In this document: one piece after another, positions 8,618-16,921 of the stretch
Layout: every line of letters begins with the position of its first letter
How positions within the stretch are numbered: position 1 is the first letter of the stretch
Source: Aved-18 sp964606665
GTDB taxonomy: Bacteria > Cyanobacteriota > Vampirovibrionia > Obscuribacterales > Obscuribacteraceae
Assembly (NCBI GenBank): GCA_964606665.1
Contig: CAZSHS010000004.1
Coordinates: 114,530 to 178,529, forward strand
Direction: 5' to 3'
Length of the DNA stretch: 64,000 nucleotides
Notes under the pieces: model-generated
Told to the model about the DNA's origin: nothing
The model's input: only the letters and a program-made list of their open reading frames with translations
Database searches by the model: none
Position numbers and translations under genes: made by a program

Positions 8618-9345
8618 CAATTTTGAATTCAACCACATTTGAAAACATTTCAAGTTCGGATTTTCAAAATCAAAATCCTTATCCTTGGATAAATATCAAA
8701 GATTTTCTCAGCAAGGAAACCTTTGAAGAATTGTTTGAAACATTGCCCGAGCCTTCGCAAATGGAAAGCGAATTTGGAAAGAAGCGCGGATACGGTCAAC
8801 AAAGTCACGACCGACTCTCACTTCAATACAGACCCGGTTTGAAGTTGTCGCAAGCATGGCATGAGTTCATTGCAGTTTTGCAAGGTGACCAATACAAAAG
8901 ATTTATTCGTGACATGTATGGTTTGAAAGCAAACGAACCAGTTGTGCTCACGATGCACTGGCACTACGCCAAAACTGGATGTTCAGTATCGCCTCATGTG
9001 GATGCAAGAAGAAAGCTTGGATCGCACATTTTCTATTTTCACAAAGATGAAGAATGGAGTGAGTCATGGGGCGGCCAGACCGTTGTTTTGAGAAGTGGAC
9101 ATGACATAGACCCGCATTCAGCGCCAGGTTTTGACCAGTTTGAAACTGTAGCCAGCTCGAAAATAACTAACAACAGCAGTTTCATGTTTTATCGAACTGA
9201 TGATTCTTGGCATGGCGTGAAGCCACTAGTCTGTCCGGAAGATCGGCTGCGCAAAGTTTTTATTGTTGTGATAAACAAATTGACTTTTCAGGTTCGCTGG
9301 AGAGCCATGCGCGGAAAAGACGCAGATGGGTGTCGAGTGAGGTGA
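8614..9345 (+). CDS. 2-oxoglutarate/Fe(II)-dependent oxygenase family protein
   Basis: 243 aa. The iron-binding triad is visible as HVD in VSPHVDARRKLGSHIFYF and a distal His in DDSWHGVKPL, with an Arg (RLRKVF) ten residues on that would hold 2-oxoglutarate. The family hydroxylates amino-acid side chains, sugars or small molecules using O2. The substrate cannot be told. GSHIFYFH and WGGQTVVL are the usual beta-helix strands. The ATG overlaps the stop of the TPR gene, implying one operon, and TPR plus oxygenase pairs can act on protein substrates, but that is speculation here. The last about 20 residues after the Arg have no recognisable motif. Confidence 0.8.
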   Translation: MTILNSTTFENISSSDFQNQNPYPWINIKDFLSKETFEELFETLPEPSQMESEFGKKRGYGQQSHDRLSLQYRPGLKLSQAWHEFIAVLQGDQYKRFIRDMYGLKANEPVVLTMHWHYAKTGCSVSPHVDARRKLGSHIFYFHKDEEWSESWGGQTVVLRSGHDIDPHSAPGFDQFETVASSKITNNSSFMFYRTDDSWHGVKPLVCPEDRLRKVFIVVINKLTFQVRWRAMRGKDADGCRVR

Positions 9346-9402
9346 ACTTGTCTTTATGGAGTGGGTGTATACTAACCCAAGCCATAACTGGGAGGTCTCA
9401 TC

Positions 9403-9630
9403 ATGCCGCACATCATCGTAAAACTTTGGCCAGGAAGCTCTGAAGAGCAAAAGACTTTGTTGGCGCAGCGCATAGTGCAAGAAGGTGCCGAAATTTTGAA
9501 TAAAGGCGTCGACTATTTTTCTGTGGCGTTCGAAGAAATTAGTCCAGAAGATTGGGGCGAAAAGGTATACAAGCCCGAAATTGATAAGAACATGTCCAAA
9601 CTTTATAAAAAGCCTGGATATAAGATGTAA
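9403..9630 (+). CDS. 4-oxalocrotonate tautomerase family protein (PptA-like)
   Basis: 75 aa, the full size of the small tautomerase superfamily. Pro2, which becomes the catalytic N-terminal proline after Met removal, follows the start (MPHIIVKLWPG). The C-terminal KKPGYKM matches the KKPGYSM ending of E. coli PptA (YdcE), and the central SVAFEEISPEDW matches its IALQQIQPESW. A good GGAGGT ribosome site (9391-9396) precedes the ATG. It probably keto-enol tautomerises a 2-hydroxydienoate-like compound. The natural substrate of PptA-type enzymes is not established. Confidence 0.85.
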   Translation: MPHIIVKLWPGSSEEQKTLLAQRIVQEGAEILNKGVDYFSVAFEEISPEDWGEKVYKPEIDKNMSKLYKKPGYKM

Positions 9631-9678
9631 TCACAATTTGGCTGCGACAAAATTATCAACGCTATAGGTGGAATAAAT

Positions 9679-10116
9679 CTAACCTTTGTTTTCTTCTTCT
9701 TGGTCTTTAACTTCAGGTTTTACTTCTTCCTTTTCCTTCTGAAAAACAAAGCTAAGTCTCAGTTTCTTCGGAGTTTTCATTTCTTCTGGGGGCTTTTCAA
9801 ACGGTGCGCTTTTAGTGATGGCATCGAGACCATTTTGATCTATCTCTTCAGAGCCTGTTGATTTGAGCACCTTTAACTCAGAGATTTCGCCATCTTTATC
9901 AACCAAGAATGAAACAGTTAATTCTTTGCGCTCGTCCACTTCTGGTTTTGGCCAGTTCTTTCGAATCTTGCGCGACACATGAGCGACATAACTTATTTCT
10001 TCCACAGACATTTTTGTAGGAAGTTTGGTTTCAGTGCTTTCTTCCTCTTCTGCAAATGCAGGTTGAGTCAGGCAGAAAGATAATGCCAAAGCTAAGCTGA
10101 AAAGTTCTCTGTTCAT
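9679..10116 (-). CDS. Secreted TonB C-terminal-domain protein
   Basis: 145 aa with a signal peptide (MNRELFSLALALSFCL ... AFA, cleavage near residue 22). The mature part holds one TonB-C-like domain at about 35-125: VSRKIRKNWPKPE, VSFLVDKDGEISELKVLKSTGSEEIDQNGLDAI and the closing strand KLRLSFVF. The transmembrane helix and Pro-rich linker of true TonB are missing, so it is not an energy transducer. Such free TonB-C domains are usually taken as cell-envelope binding modules. The C-terminal about 20 residues are strongly charged. It stands alone, convergent with the tautomerase gene. Confidence 0.8.
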   Translation of the reverse strand: MNRELFSLALALSFCLTQPAFAEEEESTETKLPTKMSVEEISYVAHVSRKIRKNWPKPEVDERKELTVSFLVDKDGEISELKVLKSTGSEEIDQNGLDAITKSAPFEKPPEEMKTPKKLRLSFVFQKEKEEVKPEVKDQEEENKG

Positions 10117-10182
10117 TTCGCTCCTTATTAAACTGATTAAGCTTCCATGTTTTAATTAAATAGGGAGGAAGCAGAATATTCA

Positions 10183-10437
10183 ATGGGCAAAATTATGCTG
10201 GTTCTAATAACGGCTGTTGGCGTGCTTGGCATGATTTTCGGCTTTATCGTCGCGCTTAGAGGAAAAGACACTAGGTTCAATAAGAATTCCAAGTGGGTTA
10301 GGGTGTTTGGGCTCACTGTAAGCGTTTTAGCAATTGTCTTCTTTTCGGGTGTTCTTGTGGCGGAAATCGTGTTTTTCGATGATTTGAAGCCGGCAAGCCT
10401 GAAAATGGAACAAGTAATGCGTTCTTTGAAAAATTAA
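10183..10437 (+). CDS. Small two-helix membrane protein, unknown function
   Basis: 84 aa. Two hydrophobic helices (about 4-24 and 41-66) flank a short basic loop (RGKDTRFNKNSKWVR), suggesting a loop on the cytoplasmic side. A GGGAGGAAG ribosome site (10163-10171) precedes the ATG at 10183. No family recognised. Confidence 0.6.
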   Translation: MGKIMLVLITAVGVLGMIFGFIVALRGKDTRFNKNSKWVRVFGLTVSVLAIVFFSGVLVAEIVFFDDLKPASLKMEQVMRSLKN

Positions 10438-10554
10438 CATGGCACGACCCCAAAAGCCCAAATATCTCCAAACGATAGGTCTCCATTGGGTCTGGTTTGG
10501 GGCTATACTTTTGCTGGCGTATCTTTTCACTTTAGTATTTACGGATTTATAGCA

Positions 10555-11673
10555 ATGACCCAAACCACGACTGTGCTTTCTAAGCTGCTTTTCGAGCCAT
10601 ACAAGCTTAAAAACTTGACCCTCAAAAATAGAATTGTGATGGCGCCAATGACCAGACGCCAATCTCCAGATGGAGTGCCCGGTCAAAATGTAGCGGAGTA
10701 CTATGCAAGGCGCGCCGCCGGCAACACGGGGCTTATTATCTCAGAGGGGGCATTTGTAGATGACACCGCTTCAGGAGCCATCTGGGAGCCCACTGTGCCC
10801 CGCCTGTATGGCGAGGCCGCTCTTTCTGGATGGAAAAATGTAATTGATAAGGTGCATGGAGCAGGCGGTTTGATGTTCCCTCAGCTTTGGCATTTGGGAA
10901 TTAAGCCAGACTCTAATGGAGTGAATCCCAGAGCAGAAGACGCTTGCGGACCTTCTTCGATTTCGACAGATGGAACCAAAATAGGCGAGGAGCCTTCGGT
11001 GAAGCGTCTTGAAGAAAGCATCCAAGCTTATATCCGCACTGCCCGCAATATCAAACAATTGGGATTCGATGGACTTGAGTTGCATGGAGCGCATGGTTAC
11101 TTTCTAGACCAATTTTTCTGGGAGAAGACAAACAAACGCACCGATAAATATGGTGGCACTATTGGTGAGCGTGCAAGATTTGTTGCAGAAGTAGTAAAAT
11201 CAGTACGTAAAGAAGTTGGCAATGACTTCCCGCTTATACTCAGGATTTCGCAGTGGAAACTGAATGCGTATGAAGTTAAAAATGCGCATAATCCCGCCGA
11301 ACTCGAAGCGTGGGTGACACCACTTGCAGAGGCTGGTGTTGATATGTTCCACTGCTCAACGCGCAGATTTTGGTTGCCAGAGTTTGAAGGAAGCGATCTC
11401 AATCTTGCTGGATGGGTCAAGAAAATTACTGCGGTTCCAACTATTACAGTTGGCTCCGTCACTACCAATCAGGAGTTTGGCAGTAGAGAAAAATCTGCCG
11501 AAGAAGGAATTACCTTTCATGATCTTGAAAAGAGACTTGAGCAAAAAGAGTTTGATTTGGTTGCTGTCGGTCGCGCTTTAATAAGTAATCCTGATTGGGC
11601 GAATTTAGTCGAACACAATAAATTGAACGAGTTGAAAACATTTGATATGAAGATGCTTGGAGAGCTGAACTGA
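10555..11673 (+). CDS. NADH:flavin oxidoreductase / Old Yellow Enzyme family
   Basis: 372 aa FMN-dependent TIM-barrel ene-reductase. Family signs in order: LFEPYKLKNLTLKNRIVMAP at the N-terminus (FMN phosphate edge), HGAHGYFLDQFF (the usual His-x-x-Asn/His region), TDKYGGTIGERARF, and the closing VAVGRALISNPDW. I choose ATG 10555 because homology begins there. An upstream in-frame ATG (10486) would add 23 residues of unrelated sequence. It probably reduces electrophilic enones with NADH or NADPH. The TTG start of the next gene is 5 bases after the stop, so transcription continues into the secreted TIM-barrel and sulfatase genes. Confidence 0.9.
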   Translation: MTQTTTVLSKLLFEPYKLKNLTLKNRIVMAPMTRRQSPDGVPGQNVAEYYARRAAGNTGLIISEGAFVDDTASGAIWEPTVPRLYGEAALSGWKNVIDKVHGAGGLMFPQLWHLGIKPDSNGVNPRAEDACGPSSISTDGTKIGEEPSVKRLEESIQAYIRTARNIKQLGFDGLELHGAHGYFLDQFFWEKTNKRTDKYGGTIGERARFVAEVVKSVRKEVGNDFPLILRISQWKLNAYEVKNAHNPAELEAWVTPLAEAGVDMFHCSTRRFWLPEFEGSDLNLAGWVKKITAVPTITVGSVTTNQEFGSREKSAEEGITFHDLEKRLEQKEFDLVAVGRALISNPDWANLVEHNKLNELKTFDMKMLGELN

Positions 11674-11678
11674 TTGGC

Positions 11679-12674
11679 TTGACGAGATTGAAAAGTCTTT
11701 TAATAGTTTCACTTGCGTGGCTTGCCCTAGCTCTCATTAATTGCGATGTAATTGCAGCACCTGGTAAGAAAATTCATTTCATAGCTGCGGGCGTACCTAA
11801 GGAGCAAGGTAAAAAGGCTGACTTTGATACCATATTTGGTGAGTTAGAAAAAGCTGGTATTGATGTTTTCATGCCGTTTTCTGTTTATCAGGAAGTTCCT
11901 GAGGCGCAGTCACTTGCGTATGATGCCTATTTCTATCCAAATCATGCTAAGAATAAATCGGCTATTGATGCGCTTCGCAAACATAAGATCAAAATACTAA
12001 TTCCTGCAGAGATTCTGTATCCTGCTGGTGTTATTCCGCCAATAGAAAAAGATCCATTGAAAGAATATCTAAATTGGGTAGGACCCGACTCTGTATTTGG
12101 TGTCTACTCGTTTGATGAGCCTGTTCAAAATAATCGAGTGGCTGCCTGCAAGGCGCTGTATGAGCGCGTGAAATCGATAGATTCAAAAATTCGAGTAGTG
12201 ATGATTCACGCTCCCGTTTCCGAATATATAGTCAAGACAAATGAATTTTCGGATTATTTTAAAAACGTCAAATCAGTAAGCCAATACAGCGACATGGTTG
12301 GCTTTGATATTTATGCAATTCCAAAAGATTTGATGAAAGTACACGGACCTTATACTGGTCCAAACATAATTCTTGACTATGAAAGTGCTCTTCAAGAGCA
12401 TTTGCGTTGGCTCAAAGAAAACCTACCAAACAAAGAGCATCTAATGATTTTGCAAGCCTTTAGTTTGCGCGATCAGGGACATAATTTTCTGCTAGCAAAA
12501 CTCTACGGCGATAGAAGACCCACCAAAGTAGAGATTCAAAGAATGATTCAAATTGCTGCCGACGCGAACTCTTCGGTAGGATGGTGGGGACAGAGTTTAA
12601 TCAAGGAAAAGGATTCTGTGTTTTGGAAGACTATTCTAAATGCTAACCAGGATGCAAGCCGCTTGCGACGCTAA
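11679..12674 (+). CDS. Secreted TIM-barrel/glycosidase-like protein of unknown function
   Basis: 331 aa. A signal peptide (about 1-26, ending DVIAAPGKK) sends it out of the cytoplasm. The start is TTG at 11679 with GGAGAG inside the previous gene as ribosome site. The body has alternating strands and helices with strand-end acids such as VYSFDEP (about residue 148), MVGFDIYA and ILDYESA, an arrangement like glycoside hydrolases or their barrel relatives, and Trp-rich segments near the end (VGWWGQS). I cannot name a family. Its position before a secreted sulfatase suggests a role in trimming a sulfated or otherwise modified glycan, which is inference. Confidence 0.6.
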   Translation: MTRLKSLLIVSLAWLALALINCDVIAAPGKKIHFIAAGVPKEQGKKADFDTIFGELEKAGIDVFMPFSVYQEVPEAQSLAYDAYFYPNHAKNKSAIDALRKHKIKILIPAEILYPAGVIPPIEKDPLKEYLNWVGPDSVFGVYSFDEPVQNNRVAACKALYERVKSIDSKIRVVMIHAPVSEYIVKTNEFSDYFKNVKSVSQYSDMVGFDIYAIPKDLMKVHGPYTGPNIILDYESALQEHLRWLKENLPNKEHLMILQAFSLRDQGHNFLLAKLYGDRRPTKVEIQRMIQIAADANSSVGWWGQSLIKEKDSVFWKTILNANQDASRLRR

Positions 12675-12760
12675 TATGGTAATGTGGACCGATATGAAAA
12701 CTTCAGGACCTGTTGACAATGTGTCTGAGGCTTTGAGCACTATCTGGGGGGAGATTTAGC

Positions 12761-14368
12761 GTGAATTACAACGCGAAGAAATTTTGCTTATTCCTTTTTT
12801 TAGCGACAGTTCTGCTCGCTGGAAATTCCGGGATTTGCGCTGATGCCAAAAAGCCAAACATCATTTGCATCATGGCAGATGACGTAGGCTGGGCAAACAT
12901 CGGTGTCTACAACCAGGGCATTATGGCTGGCAAGACACCAAACTTGGATAGAATGGCTCAAGAGGGCATGCGCTTCACCGACTACTACGCAGAAGCTAGC
13001 TGCACAGCAGGACGAGCTAATTTTATTACTGGCGAGTTGCCTATAAGAACTGGCATGACGACAGTAGGGCAAGCTGGTGCACCACTTGGTATTCCTGATC
13101 AGGCGATAACTATAGCTACAGCTCTGAAGTCGTTAGGATATGCCACCGGGCAATTTGGCAAAAATCATCTGGGAGACTTGAATCAATTTCTTCCAACTGT
13201 TCATGGCTTTGATGAGTTCTTTGGATATTTGTATCATCTAGATGCTATGGAAGATCCTGCCCATCGCAATTATCCGCAAGAATTGAAAGCGACAGTCGGA
13301 CCTCGCAATATGCTTCATAGCTGGGCTACAGATACAGATGATCAAACAGTCCAGCCGCGCTGGGGCAAAGTGGGCAAACAAAAAATTGAAGATGCCGGAG
13401 AGCTTTTTCCAAAACGTATGGAAACTGTAGATGACGAAATTCTTGAAGGCTCACTAAAATTTATCGACAAAGCAAAGGGCGAGAATAAGCCATTTTTCTT
13501 ATGGTTAAATCCAACCCGAATGCATATCAATACGCACTTGTCTGAAAAGTATGAAGCAATGCGCAACTCCGAAAACGGATGGTCTTTGCAAGAAGCAGGG
13601 ATGGCACAGCTTGATGATATCGTCGGATCTGTTTTGAAACACGTTAAAGATGCTGGTATCGATGACAATACCATTATAGTTTTCACCACAGACAATGGCG
13701 CTGAAAATTTCACCTGGCCAGACGGTGGACAAACACCATTTGCAGGTGGAAAAGGCACTGCTCTTGAAGGTGGTTTTCGAGTTCCGGCAATCGTTAGATG
13801 GCCTGGAAAAGTTCCTGCCGGAAAAGTAGAAAATAGCATTTTCTCCGGTCTTGATTGGTTCCCTACATTCATGGCTGCTGCTGGCGTGCCTAATTACAAA
13901 GATGAGCTTCTGAAAGGCAAACAAGTAGGTGATCGCAATTACAAAGTACATTTGGATGGGTACAACCAAATGGATTTAATCACAGGCAAAGGTCCATCGC
14001 AGCGTCACGAGATTTATTATTTCACTGAAGGAACGCTCGGTGCAGTGCGCATCAACGATTACAAATATCGTTTCACCAATCAACCAAATGGCTGGGTTGG
14101 TGCCACTGAAAAAGTCGATTGGCCTATTTTGACCAACTTGCGTCTTGACCCATACGAACGCACCGGAATGTCAGACGGCAAAGGCGGCTCCATCACTTAT
14201 TACAACTGGTTTGTAAATGAGTTCTGGCGTTTTGTCTTCGTACAAAAAGAAGTTGCCAAAATGGCACAGACTTTTGTTGAATATCCGCCCATGCAAAAAG
14301 GCGCATCTTTCAACATGGAATCTGTGAAAGAAGCGGTAATGCACCGAATAAACACACCAAGCAAATAG
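12761..14368 (+). CDS. Secreted type I sulfatase (arylsulfatase family)
   Basis: 535 aa. GTG start with GGGGGGAG 8 bases upstream. A signal peptide ends near residue 27. The metal-binding acids Asp40/Asp41 are in CIMADDVGW. The catalytic Cys81 sits in CTAGR, the CxAxR form of the sulfatase signature, and must be oxidised to formylglycine. Downstream are GQFGKNHLGD (a variant of the GKWHLG helix), the FTTDNGAE metal site and a family-typical FRVPAIVRWPGKV. It hydrolyses sulfate esters outside the cytoplasm. The substrate is unknown. The next gene encodes the matching formylglycine-generating enzyme, overlapping by one base. Confidence 0.93.
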   Translation: MNYNAKKFCLFLFLATVLLAGNSGICADAKKPNIICIMADDVGWANIGVYNQGIMAGKTPNLDRMAQEGMRFTDYYAEASCTAGRANFITGELPIRTGMTTVGQAGAPLGIPDQAITIATALKSLGYATGQFGKNHLGDLNQFLPTVHGFDEFFGYLYHLDAMEDPAHRNYPQELKATVGPRNMLHSWATDTDDQTVQPRWGKVGKQKIEDAGELFPKRMETVDDEILEGSLKFIDKAKGENKPFFLWLNPTRMHINTHLSEKYEAMRNSENGWSLQEAGMAQLDDIVGSVLKHVKDAGIDDNTIIVFTTDNGAENFTWPDGGQTPFAGGKGTALEGGFRVPAIVRWPGKVPAGKVENSIFSGLDWFPTFMAAAGVPNYKDELLKGKQVGDRNYKVHLDGYNQMDLITGKGPSQRHEIYYFTEGTLGAVRINDYKYRFTNQPNGWVGATEKVDWPILTNLRLDPYERTGMSDGKGGSITYYNWFVNEFWRFVFVQKEVAKMAQTFVEYPPMQKGASFNMESVKEAVMHRINTPSK

Positions 14369-15471
14369 TGCGCATCAGGTCTTTAACTTCACATTGGACA
14401 ATGGCATTGGGCTTAAGCTCAGTGTCGTTGTTCTTGAGTTTAAAAGCCATCGCTGGTGTATTTCCCGCAGACTTCTTACCAACGAAGTCTAATGCTCTAA
14501 AAGCGCCTTCTAAAGCCCCAAAAAATATGGTCTGGATTCCTGGTGGCGAATTCTCGATGGGCAGCCTCAATCCAAAGACTCTTTGCGATTCAAATACATC
14601 ATGCGGGCAAGGCACCATGCAGGATGCAAGACCAATTCATCGCGTATATGTAGACGGTTTCTGGATGGACAAGACTGAAGTTACAAATGCAGAATTTGAA
14701 AAATTCGTCAAAGCAACAGGCTATAAAACAATTGCTGAAATAGCACCGACTAAAGAAGAATTTCCTACAGCACCCGCTGCAAATCTGGTGGCGGGCTCGA
14801 CAGTTTTTACACCGACTGAAAAAGTGGTGCCTCTCAATAATATGTTCGCCTGGTGGCGTTACCAACATGGCGCGAACTGGCGGCATCCCGAAGGTCCCAA
14901 ATCAAATATTGTTGGGCGGGCTAATTATCCCGTGGTTCAAATTGCATATCCAGATGCTGTGGCTTACGCAAAATGGGCAGGAAAGCGTTTGCCCACAGAA
15001 GCAGAGTTTGAGTTTGCTTGTCGCGGTGGAATGAGCGGCAAAACTTATTCTTGGGGCAATGAGTTAAAACCAGGTGGCAAGTGGATGGCGAATCTTTATC
15101 AGGGAAAATTTCCAGTAAAAGATTCAGGTGCTGATGGCTTTGCTGGAATCGCACCAGTAGCCCAATATCCTGCTAACGCTTATGGTTTGTATGATATTGC
15201 AGGTAACGTCTGGGAGTGGTGCTCTGATTGGTATCGGGCTGATTATTATGCTCAGCTTGAAGCGCAGAATATAAAATTAGCTCGCAATCCAAAAGGTCCA
15301 GATACATCGTGGGATCCTGCCGAACCCAATGTGAAAAAGCGCGTTCATCGAGGCGGATCTTTTTTATGTTCAGATCAATATTGCATCAGATATATGAACG
15401 GCACGCGTGGCAAAGGCGAAGTGAATACGGCCGGAAATCATCTAGGTTTTCGCTGCGTGAAAGCGCCTTAG
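14368..15471 (+). CDS. Formylglycine-generating enzyme (sulfatase maturase, SUMF1 family)
   Basis: 367 aa. Oxidises the sulfatase Cys to formylglycine using O2. Family blocks: MVWIPGGEFSMGS (about residue 54), VYVDGFWMDKTEVTNAEFEKF, GKRLPTEAEFEFACRGG, YDIAGNVWEWCSDW and RGGSFLCSDQYC near the end. The last block keeps both copper-ligand cysteines, Cys334 and Cys339, as in true FGEs rather than EgtB-like relatives. A GTG start overlaps the last base of the sulfatase stop. A hydrophobic N-terminus (about 12-30, ending at AIAG) looks like a signal peptide, so maturation may take place after export, which is less usual for bacterial FGE. Confidence 0.92.
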   Translation: MRIRSLTSHWTMALGLSSVSLFLSLKAIAGVFPADFLPTKSNALKAPSKAPKNMVWIPGGEFSMGSLNPKTLCDSNTSCGQGTMQDARPIHRVYVDGFWMDKTEVTNAEFEKFVKATGYKTIAEIAPTKEEFPTAPAANLVAGSTVFTPTEKVVPLNNMFAWWRYQHGANWRHPEGPKSNIVGRANYPVVQIAYPDAVAYAKWAGKRLPTEAEFEFACRGGMSGKTYSWGNELKPGGKWMANLYQGKFPVKDSGADGFAGIAPVAQYPANAYGLYDIAGNVWEWCSDWYRADYYAQLEAQNIKLARNPKGPDTSWDPAEPNVKKRVHRGGSFLCSDQYCIRYMNGTRGKGEVNTAGNHLGFRCVKAP

Positions 15472-15495
15472 TTACTAAGTCGGTACAATGTCATT

Positions 15496-16095
15496 ATGGA
15501 AATTACAGTTGCTTACAAAACAGAGTATTCCGATGACGCCTTGAAAGCTATTGATGAAGCATTGTCCAGTATTCCCTCTAATATTAATCAACAACTTACA
15601 GAAATGGGACTAAGAATAATTCTAGTGCCAAACATTATGGAATTTTGTCCGGTATTGAAAGAATTGACCGAAGAAGAGCTTAATCAGTTCGATAAAAACT
15701 GCCCCGCCGTATATGCGCCGCTTGAGAAAACAATTTATCTTGCAGAAAAATGGGAAGGCTATGAAAGTCTGACATTAACGCAAAATCTTTTTAACAGATG
15801 TGGATACGCGCACGGGAGATTGACCGGGTTAACTTCTAGTCTTGAATTCAGACAAGCGGTGGCGGAGGATCTTAATCACGCTCCTGCTGATTTGCAGATT
15901 GAGTACCGCGAATTATCTGGAAGTCCACATGAGCTGTATGCAGTATTGTTTAGTTTGCTTATTACGTTGAAGAGCGGTAAAAACAGTGACGCTTGGTATG
16001 AAAGTTTTGCGCAGATTTTTCCTTGCACGCTAAAGTTAGTAGTCGATGAGTTAAGACTTTTCGAGAAAGAAGGGAGTGAGCGTGATCGAAGCTAA
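15496..16095 (+). CDS. Hypothetical protein, possibly a degenerate ATLF-type metalloprotease fold
   Basis: 199 aa, no signal peptide or membrane helix. The N-terminal part (ALSSIPSNINQQLTEMGLRIILVP, then YAPLEKTIYLAEKW) resembles the opening of anthrax-lethal-factor-like domains, where a HExxH helix normally follows. Here the corresponding helix (LTLTQNLFNRCGYAHGRL) lacks HExxH, so no protease activity can be claimed. The C-terminus is a charged helix. It follows the maturase after 24 bases but is probably not functionally tied to it. The resemblance is by eye and weak. Confidence 0.5.
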   Translation: MEITVAYKTEYSDDALKAIDEALSSIPSNINQQLTEMGLRIILVPNIMEFCPVLKELTEEELNQFDKNCPAVYAPLEKTIYLAEKWEGYESLTLTQNLFNRCGYAHGRLTGLTSSLEFRQAVAEDLNHAPADLQIEYRELSGSPHELYAVLFSLLITLKSGKNSDAWYESFAQIFPCTLKLVVDELRLFEKEGSERDRS

Positions 16096-16130
16096 ACATT
16101 CAAAACGTGCTGAATCTAGTTTGCTGTGAA

Positions 16131-16538
16131 TTAAATAAAAAGAGCTGGGGATACGTGATAGTACTCCCCAAGGCGCTTTGCCTGGATTTTACTGATCTCT
16201 CTTTCTCCGCTGAGAATTTTTGATACTGTGCCTTTATCACCAATTATTGTCCAAAGATCTTTAGCTGTATGTTCGCGAGCTTCCATAAGGTGTTGAAGTA
16301 TTTCTAGAGGAGTCGCAGAGTCTTCTGTCGAATAAACATTCTTTTTTTCATAGTCTTCAATTAATAAAATCATTAATTGAAGCAGGGCCATTTCTTCGGA
16401 CCCCAGCGAATCTCCGCGCACCATTAGCGCCTGAACTTCTGTCATGACTTTTTGATGTTCTTTCGCGGAATTTATGATGCGAGGCAAACTTTCTGCAAGT
16501 AGTTGTGCGTATTTTTTTCTACTGATTGCTGTCGTCAT
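16131..16538 (-). CDS. higA: HigA-type HTH antitoxin
   Basis: 135 aa from ATG at 16538. The C-terminal half holds an XRE-like helix-turn-helix: MEAREHTAKDLWTIIGDKGTVSKILSGEREISKIQAKRLGEYY, typical of the COG5499-type HigA antitoxins that follow a HigB toxin. The N-terminal half (about 1-80) is helical and would bind the toxin. The ATG overlaps the toxin stop (ATGA). An in-frame ATG five codons earlier is possible but gives a longer overlap. Toxin-first order is the hallmark of higBA operons. It binds DNA to repress its operon and neutralises HigB. Confidence 0.83.
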   Translation of the reverse strand: MTTAISRKKYAQLLAESLPRIINSAKEHQKVMTEVQALMVRGDSLGSEEMALLQLMILLIEDYEKKNVYSTEDSATPLEILQHLMEAREHTAKDLWTIIGDKGTVSKILSGEREISKIQAKRLGEYYHVSPALFI

Positions 16539-16828
16539 TGAGATTTGCTCCATTGATCATATTCGGCAGGTGTGAAAACATTTGTTATTGCAACGGTTTG
16601 AACAGGGAAGGTGATAATTGTTACCAGTCTAAAGCTGTTTCCTTTCATGTTGAATACCGTATAAAAGCCCTTCAGCCCTCCATCGACACTAGGATAATTT
16701 AATTTTACATCCATTAAGTGCTGCCAGGAGGCCTGTTCGACTACTTTGGTCCAAGCGTCTAGGGGGGACCTTGCCTGATTGTGTTTTTTAGCAAAATTCT
16801 TAATCAGGATGATGTTAATTACTTTCAT
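16535..16828 (-). CDS. higB: HigB-type mRNA interferase toxin
   Basis: 97 aa from ATG 16826-16828, with GGAGAG (16832-16838 on this strand) as ribosome site. A longer frame to 16882 has no supporting site. Pattern MKVINIILIKNFAKKHNQARSPLDAWTK with later LKGFYTVFNMKGNSFRLVT and the ending FTPAEYDQW match the HigB_toxin family (ribosome-dependent mRNA cleavage). Basic residues needed for RNA binding are present (K, H, R of KKHNQAR and the N-K-FR segment). It precedes and overlaps the antitoxin by four bases. Appears intact. Confidence 0.86.
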   Translation of the reverse strand: MKVINIILIKNFAKKHNQARSPLDAWTKVVEQASWQHLMDVKLNYPSVDGGLKGFYTVFNMKGNSFRLVTIITFPVQTVAITNVFTPAEYDQWSKSQ

Positions 16829-16921
16829 CAACTCTCCAGAGTCGCTATAAGCTATGTTGGCATTATGCCAACCATTTGCCAACTGTCCTTAGATATATGA
16901 ACTTAACTTCTCTTTGCTGTG

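Noticed and set aside
13342..13969. Two long minus-strand frames opposite the sulfatase
   Set aside because: Shadows of a strongly conserved + strand enzyme. No start context or domain.
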